From positions 1-9,298 of the forward strand of contig CAIMPQ010000111.1 in assembly GCA_903843315.1 (NCBI GenBank): 9,298 bases of DNA, in the 5' to 3' direction. The notes under the pieces are model-generated. The model did not search any database. It saw nothing but the letters and a program-made list of their open reading frames with translations, and had not been told where the DNA came from. Source of the DNA: an uncultured beta proteobacterium. Its GTDB lineage: Bacteria > Pseudomonadota > Gammaproteobacteria > Burkholderiales > Burkholderiaceae. Position numbers and translations under genes: made by a program. This document shows, in pieces, positions 6,954 through 9,298 of this stretch. Position 1 is the stretch's first letter; every line of letters starts with the position of its first letter.

Positions 6954-7445
6954 TTAACGGTAAGGTGCATCAATTGCACGGTTTGCAGCAATCTCTTTTT
7001 CATACTTATCACCTACGGCAAGCAGCATTTCTTTAGTGAAGTACAGGTCTCCGCGTTTATCACCAAAGTATTCAAAGATATTGGTTTCGACAATCGCATC
7101 AACTGGACAAGCTTCTTCACAAAAGCCACAGAAGATACATTTGGTTAAATCGATGTCATAGCGACTGGTACGACGAGTGCCGTCATCACGTTCTGCAGTT
7201 TCAATAGTGATCGCATAGGCTGGACAGACTGCTTCACAGAGTTTGCAACCAATACAGCGCTCTTCGCCGTTTTCGTAACGACGCAAGGCGTGCAAGCCAC
7301 GGAAACGCGGTGACAAAGGTGTCTTTTCTTCTGGATACTGAATAGTGATTTTTGGCTTAAAAAGATAGCGACCGGTAATAGACATACCAGTCAAGATGTC
7401 TTTGAGCATCAGGCTATCGAGGAATTGGGAAATTTTCTTAAACAT
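6954..7445 (-). CDS. nuoI: NADH-quinone oxidoreductase subunit I (8Fe ferredoxin-like)
   Basis: This 163-residue peripheral-arm subunit carries clusters N6a and N6b, which pass electrons toward the terminal cluster N2 near the quinone site. Two full 4Fe-4S motifs are visible: Cys64, 67, 70 and 74 (CIGCKLCEAVCP) and Cys103, 106, 109 and 113 (CIFCGFCEEACP). As in other two-cluster ferredoxins, the fourth cysteine of each motif ligates the other cluster. The N-terminal amphipathic helix (residues 1-30, with GMSITGRYLF) packs on the membrane and NuoH. The C-terminal extension YFTKEMLL is typical of the proteobacterial and mitochondrial (TYKY) subunit. Length agrees with betaproteobacterial homologues (about 162-163). 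It starts 11 nt after nuoH with a weak ribosome site. Confidence 0.98.
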   Translation of the reverse strand: MFKKISQFLDSLMLKDILTGMSITGRYLFKPKITIQYPEEKTPLSPRFRGLHALRRYENGEERCIGCKLCEAVCPAYAITIETAERDDGTRRTSRYDIDLTKCIFCGFCEEACPVDAIVETNIFEYFGDKRGDLYFTKEMLLAVGDKYEKEIAANRAIDAPYR

Positions 7446-7456
7446 GATTGATCAAC

Positions 7457-8530
7457 TTATTTCCAGATATTCCATGGGGATACTACCCACGCGCCGATAA
7501 CAACCACCCAGAAGACTGAGATGGGAATGAAGATCTTCCAACCCAAACGCATGATTTGGTCAAAGCGATAACGTGGCAATGTGGCACGCAACCAAATCAC
7601 ACAAGACAAGAGGAAAAACGTTTTGCCAAATAGCCAGAAGAACCCAGGAATATCCCGCAAGATTGGCAAATCAACGATCGGCAACCAGCCGCCTAAGAAA
7701 ATAATTGAGGCAACGGCTGCAATCAAAATCATATTGGCATATTCAGCCAAGAAGAACATCGCAAAGGACATACCTGAATACTCAACCATGTGACCAGCAA
7801 CAATTTCTGATTCGCCCTCTACTACGTCAAATGGGTGACGATTGGTTTCAGCAACGCCAGAGATGAAATAAATCAAGAACATGGGGAATAAAGGCAACCA
7901 ATTCCATGAAAGGAAGTTCAGGCCAATGCTGGCAAAGTAACCTTGATCTTGGGACGTAACAATGGCGCTCAGATTTAGTGAGCCTGAGGTCAGCAACACT
8001 GTCACTAGAGCAAAGCCCATCGCAATCTCATAAGAAATCATCTGTGCAGAAGCTCGCATTGCACCTAGGAATGGATACTTCGAGTTAGATGCCCAGCCGG
8101 CCAAAATAACGCCATACACACCAATCGATGAAATGGCCATGATGTACAAAAGGCCAGCATTCACATCAGCCAAAACCATCTTCGCTTGAAATGGAATCAC
8201 CGCCCATGCAGCAAATGCAGGCATGATCACCATGATGGGCGCAATGAAGTACAAAACCTTACTCGCTTTTGCAGGAGCAATGATCTCCTTCATCAAGAGT
8301 TTCAGAGCGTCAGCAATTGGTTGCAATAAGCCTAAGGGACCAACACGATTTGGGCCTAGGCGGATATGCATCCAGCCAATTAACTTTCTTTCCCAGAGGG
8401 TTAAGTAAGCCACACAGCCAAACATCGGCAATACGATGATGACAATCCGTACTAAGGCCCAAACGAGCGGCCACAAGGAGCCAAAAATAGCCTCACCTTG
8501 AGTGGTAATGAGGTTCAAGAAATTATCCAT
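7457..8530 (-). CDS. nuoH: NADH-quinone oxidoreductase subunit H
   Basis: This 357-residue membrane subunit, with about eight or nine helices, anchors the peripheral arm and forms much of the ubiquinone-binding cavity and the E-channel. Family signatures are clear: WERKLIGWMHIRLGPNRVGP (46-65) followed by LLQPIADALKLL; AETNRHPFD (227-235); EGESEIVAGHMVEYSGM (238-254), whose acidic residues lie near the quinone path; and RATLPRYRFDQIMRLGWK (315-332). Length matches the betaproteobacterial norm (about 350-360). The ATG at 8530-8528 is preceded by TAAGG (8541-8537), a good Shine-Dalgarno that overlaps the nuoG stop codon, with a 6-nt spacer. Translation is therefore probably coupled to nuoG. Stop is TAA, 11 nt before nuoI. 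Confidence 0.98.
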   Translation of the reverse strand: MDNFLNLITTQGEAIFGSLWPLVWALVRIVIIVLPMFGCVAYLTLWERKLIGWMHIRLGPNRVGPLGLLQPIADALKLLMKEIIAPAKASKVLYFIAPIMVIMPAFAAWAVIPFQAKMVLADVNAGLLYIMAISSIGVYGVILAGWASNSKYPFLGAMRASAQMISYEIAMGFALVTVLLTSGSLNLSAIVTSQDQGYFASIGLNFLSWNWLPLFPMFLIYFISGVAETNRHPFDVVEGESEIVAGHMVEYSGMSFAMFFLAEYANMILIAAVASIIFLGGWLPIVDLPILRDIPGFFWLFGKTFFLLSCVIWLRATLPRYRFDQIMRLGWKIFIPISVFWVVVIGAWVVSPWNIWK

Positions 8531-8538
8531 CTCGTACC

Positions 8539-9298
8539 TTATGCCTTACTAACGGTTACCGGACCAAACATCGATCCCAATTTCGCACTTGCCATCGTGC
8601 CCGCAGAAATTCTGACTGCACCTGGCGCTAGGTTCACTTCTAATGTGGCTGGCATATCTACAGACTGGTCACCTTGGGATATACGAATTGCCTCACCCTC
8701 TTTCAATCCGAGCTCAGCAAACAGCATCTGATTCAGACCGGCCTGATTACCGCGTTTGGCATCACGCGTTAATTGCAAAGCAGATGAACGGCGGACAATT
8801 TGGTCGCCAGCATAAATATTGACATCAGCAAGGCGCTCAAGACCATTAAATGGAGCAAGCTTGCCATTAATAATCGCGTTGTTCGTAGCTTGATTATTCA
8901 AACGAGTGCAATAAGTATCATTCAGAGCTTCACCCAAGACTTCTTCAGGCGAATTGAACAAGAAACCATCCAAGCCCGATAGACCTCCAAGCACACGCAG
9001 CACTTTCCATGCTGGACGGGAGTCACCCAAAGGCTTCACGGATGGTTGAACAGTCTGCACCGTGCCTTCTGCATTCACAAAGGTAGAAACGGTTTCACTA
9101 AATGGGGTGATCGGCAGAATCACGTCCGCCACTTCGAGCAAATCAGCACTCTTATAAGCACTCAATGCAATCACGGTGCTTGCTTTTGCCAAAGCTGCAC
9201 GAGCTTGTACTGGATTTGGTAAATCTGCGTCGGGTTCGATATTCATTAATACCACTGCACGACGATCACCTGAGAGTACAGAGTCAACCCCTGCACCA
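8539..9298 (-). CDS. nuoG: NADH-quinone oxidoreductase subunit G, C-terminal part (5' end outside the window)
   Basis: About 252 C-terminal codons are visible and the frame stays open to the window edge, so the true start lies upstream. Near 9255 the frame reads RRAVVLMNIEPDADLPNP. That GTG is internal and is not the start. NuoG is the largest peripheral-arm subunit (usually about 770-790 residues in Burkholderiales), with N-terminal iron-sulfur domains that lie outside the window. The visible part is the end of the molybdopterin-oxidoreductase-like domain, which no longer carries a cofactor in complex I. Recognisable stretches are VADVILPITPFSET and FVNAEGTVQ, the classical late signature of that domain, followed by GDSRPAWKVLRVLGGL. 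The last 80 or so residues form a small beta-rich domain (GLKEGEAIRI, then LAPGAVRIS) like the molybdopterin dinucleotide-binding fold. The stop TAA is 8 nt before nuoH. Confidence 0.96.
   Translation of the reverse strand, partial: GAGVDSVLSGDRRAVVLMNIEPDADLPNPVQARAALAKASTVIALSAYKSADLLEVADVILPITPFSETVSTFVNAEGTVQTVQPSVKPLGDSRPAWKVLRVLGGLSGLDGFLFNSPEEVLGEALNDTYCTRLNNQATNNAIINGKLAPFNGLERLADVNIYAGDQIVRRSSALQLTRDAKRGNQAGLNQMLFAELGLKEGEAIRISQGDQSVDMPATLEVNLAPGAVRISAGTMASAKLGSMFGPVTVSKA

Noticed and set aside
7448..7455. 8-bp palindrome TTGATCAA in the nuoH-nuoI gap
   Set aside because: Such a short palindrome is expected by chance in AT-rich spacer DNA, and it lacks a partner or tail that would make it a terminator or operator.
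8539..9255. Separate 238-aa gene starting at the GTG at 9255
   Set aside because: The frame is open to the window edge and the residues upstream continue the NuoG molybdopterin-like domain, so this is the 3' part of nuoG and not a stand-alone gene.
1..9298. Novel system, mobile element, CRISPR array or RNA gene in the window
   Set aside because: Nearly all the sequence is accounted for by conserved complex I genes and two housekeeping genes with intact frames. I saw no transposase, direct-repeat array, tRNA-like or rRNA-like sequence.

Overview
The window is the distal half of a respiratory complex I operon (NADH:quinone oxidoreductase, 14-subunit nuo type), read entirely from the minus strand, followed by two small housekeeping genes. 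The protein sequences, the order nuoG-H-I-J-K-L-M-N, and the trailing NUDIX and DUF1178 genes all fit a betaproteobacterium of the order Burkholderiales. The base composition is moderate, by eye in the mid-40s % GC, which is low for that order and suggests a Polynucleobacter-like freshwater bacterium. The genus is an inference from recognition; no search was run.

Layout in the direction of transcription (high to low coordinates): the 3' part of nuoG (cut by the window edge at 9298), nuoH, nuoI, nuoJ, nuoK, nuoL, nuoM and nuoN. All are intact and tightly packed: gaps of 8, 11 and 20 nt, then a 4-nt ATGA overlap between nuoJ and nuoK, then gaps of 2, 24 and 10 nt. A strong factor-independent terminator at 870-903 follows nuoN by about 17 nt and closes the operon. 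Beyond it lie a 207-aa NUDIX hydrolase of the ADP-ribose pyrophosphatase type (169-792) and the first 34 codons of a DUF1178 protein (102 down to 1, cut by the window edge). Each of these two has a weak candidate promoter of its own.

How the genes work together: NuoG and NuoI carry iron-sulfur clusters of the peripheral arm. NuoH anchors that arm to the membrane and forms much of the quinone chamber. NuoJ and NuoK form the central charged axis, and NuoN, NuoM and NuoL are the three antiporter-like proton-pumping modules. All the key charged residues I looked for in the pumping subunits are present, and NuoI has both complete 4Fe-4S motifs, so the encoded part of the complex looks fully functional. 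The NUDIX enzyme probably recycles ADP-ribose, a product of NAD breakdown.

This is conserved core genome. I saw no mobile element, CRISPR array, RNA gene, pseudogene or novel system. The findings are modest: the terminator and the regulatory DNA between nuoN and the NUDIX gene, the absence of a DUF2818 gene there, a possible leaderless DUF1178 transcript, a His/Asp-rich loop in NuoL, and a small palindrome at the nuoL/nuoM junction.
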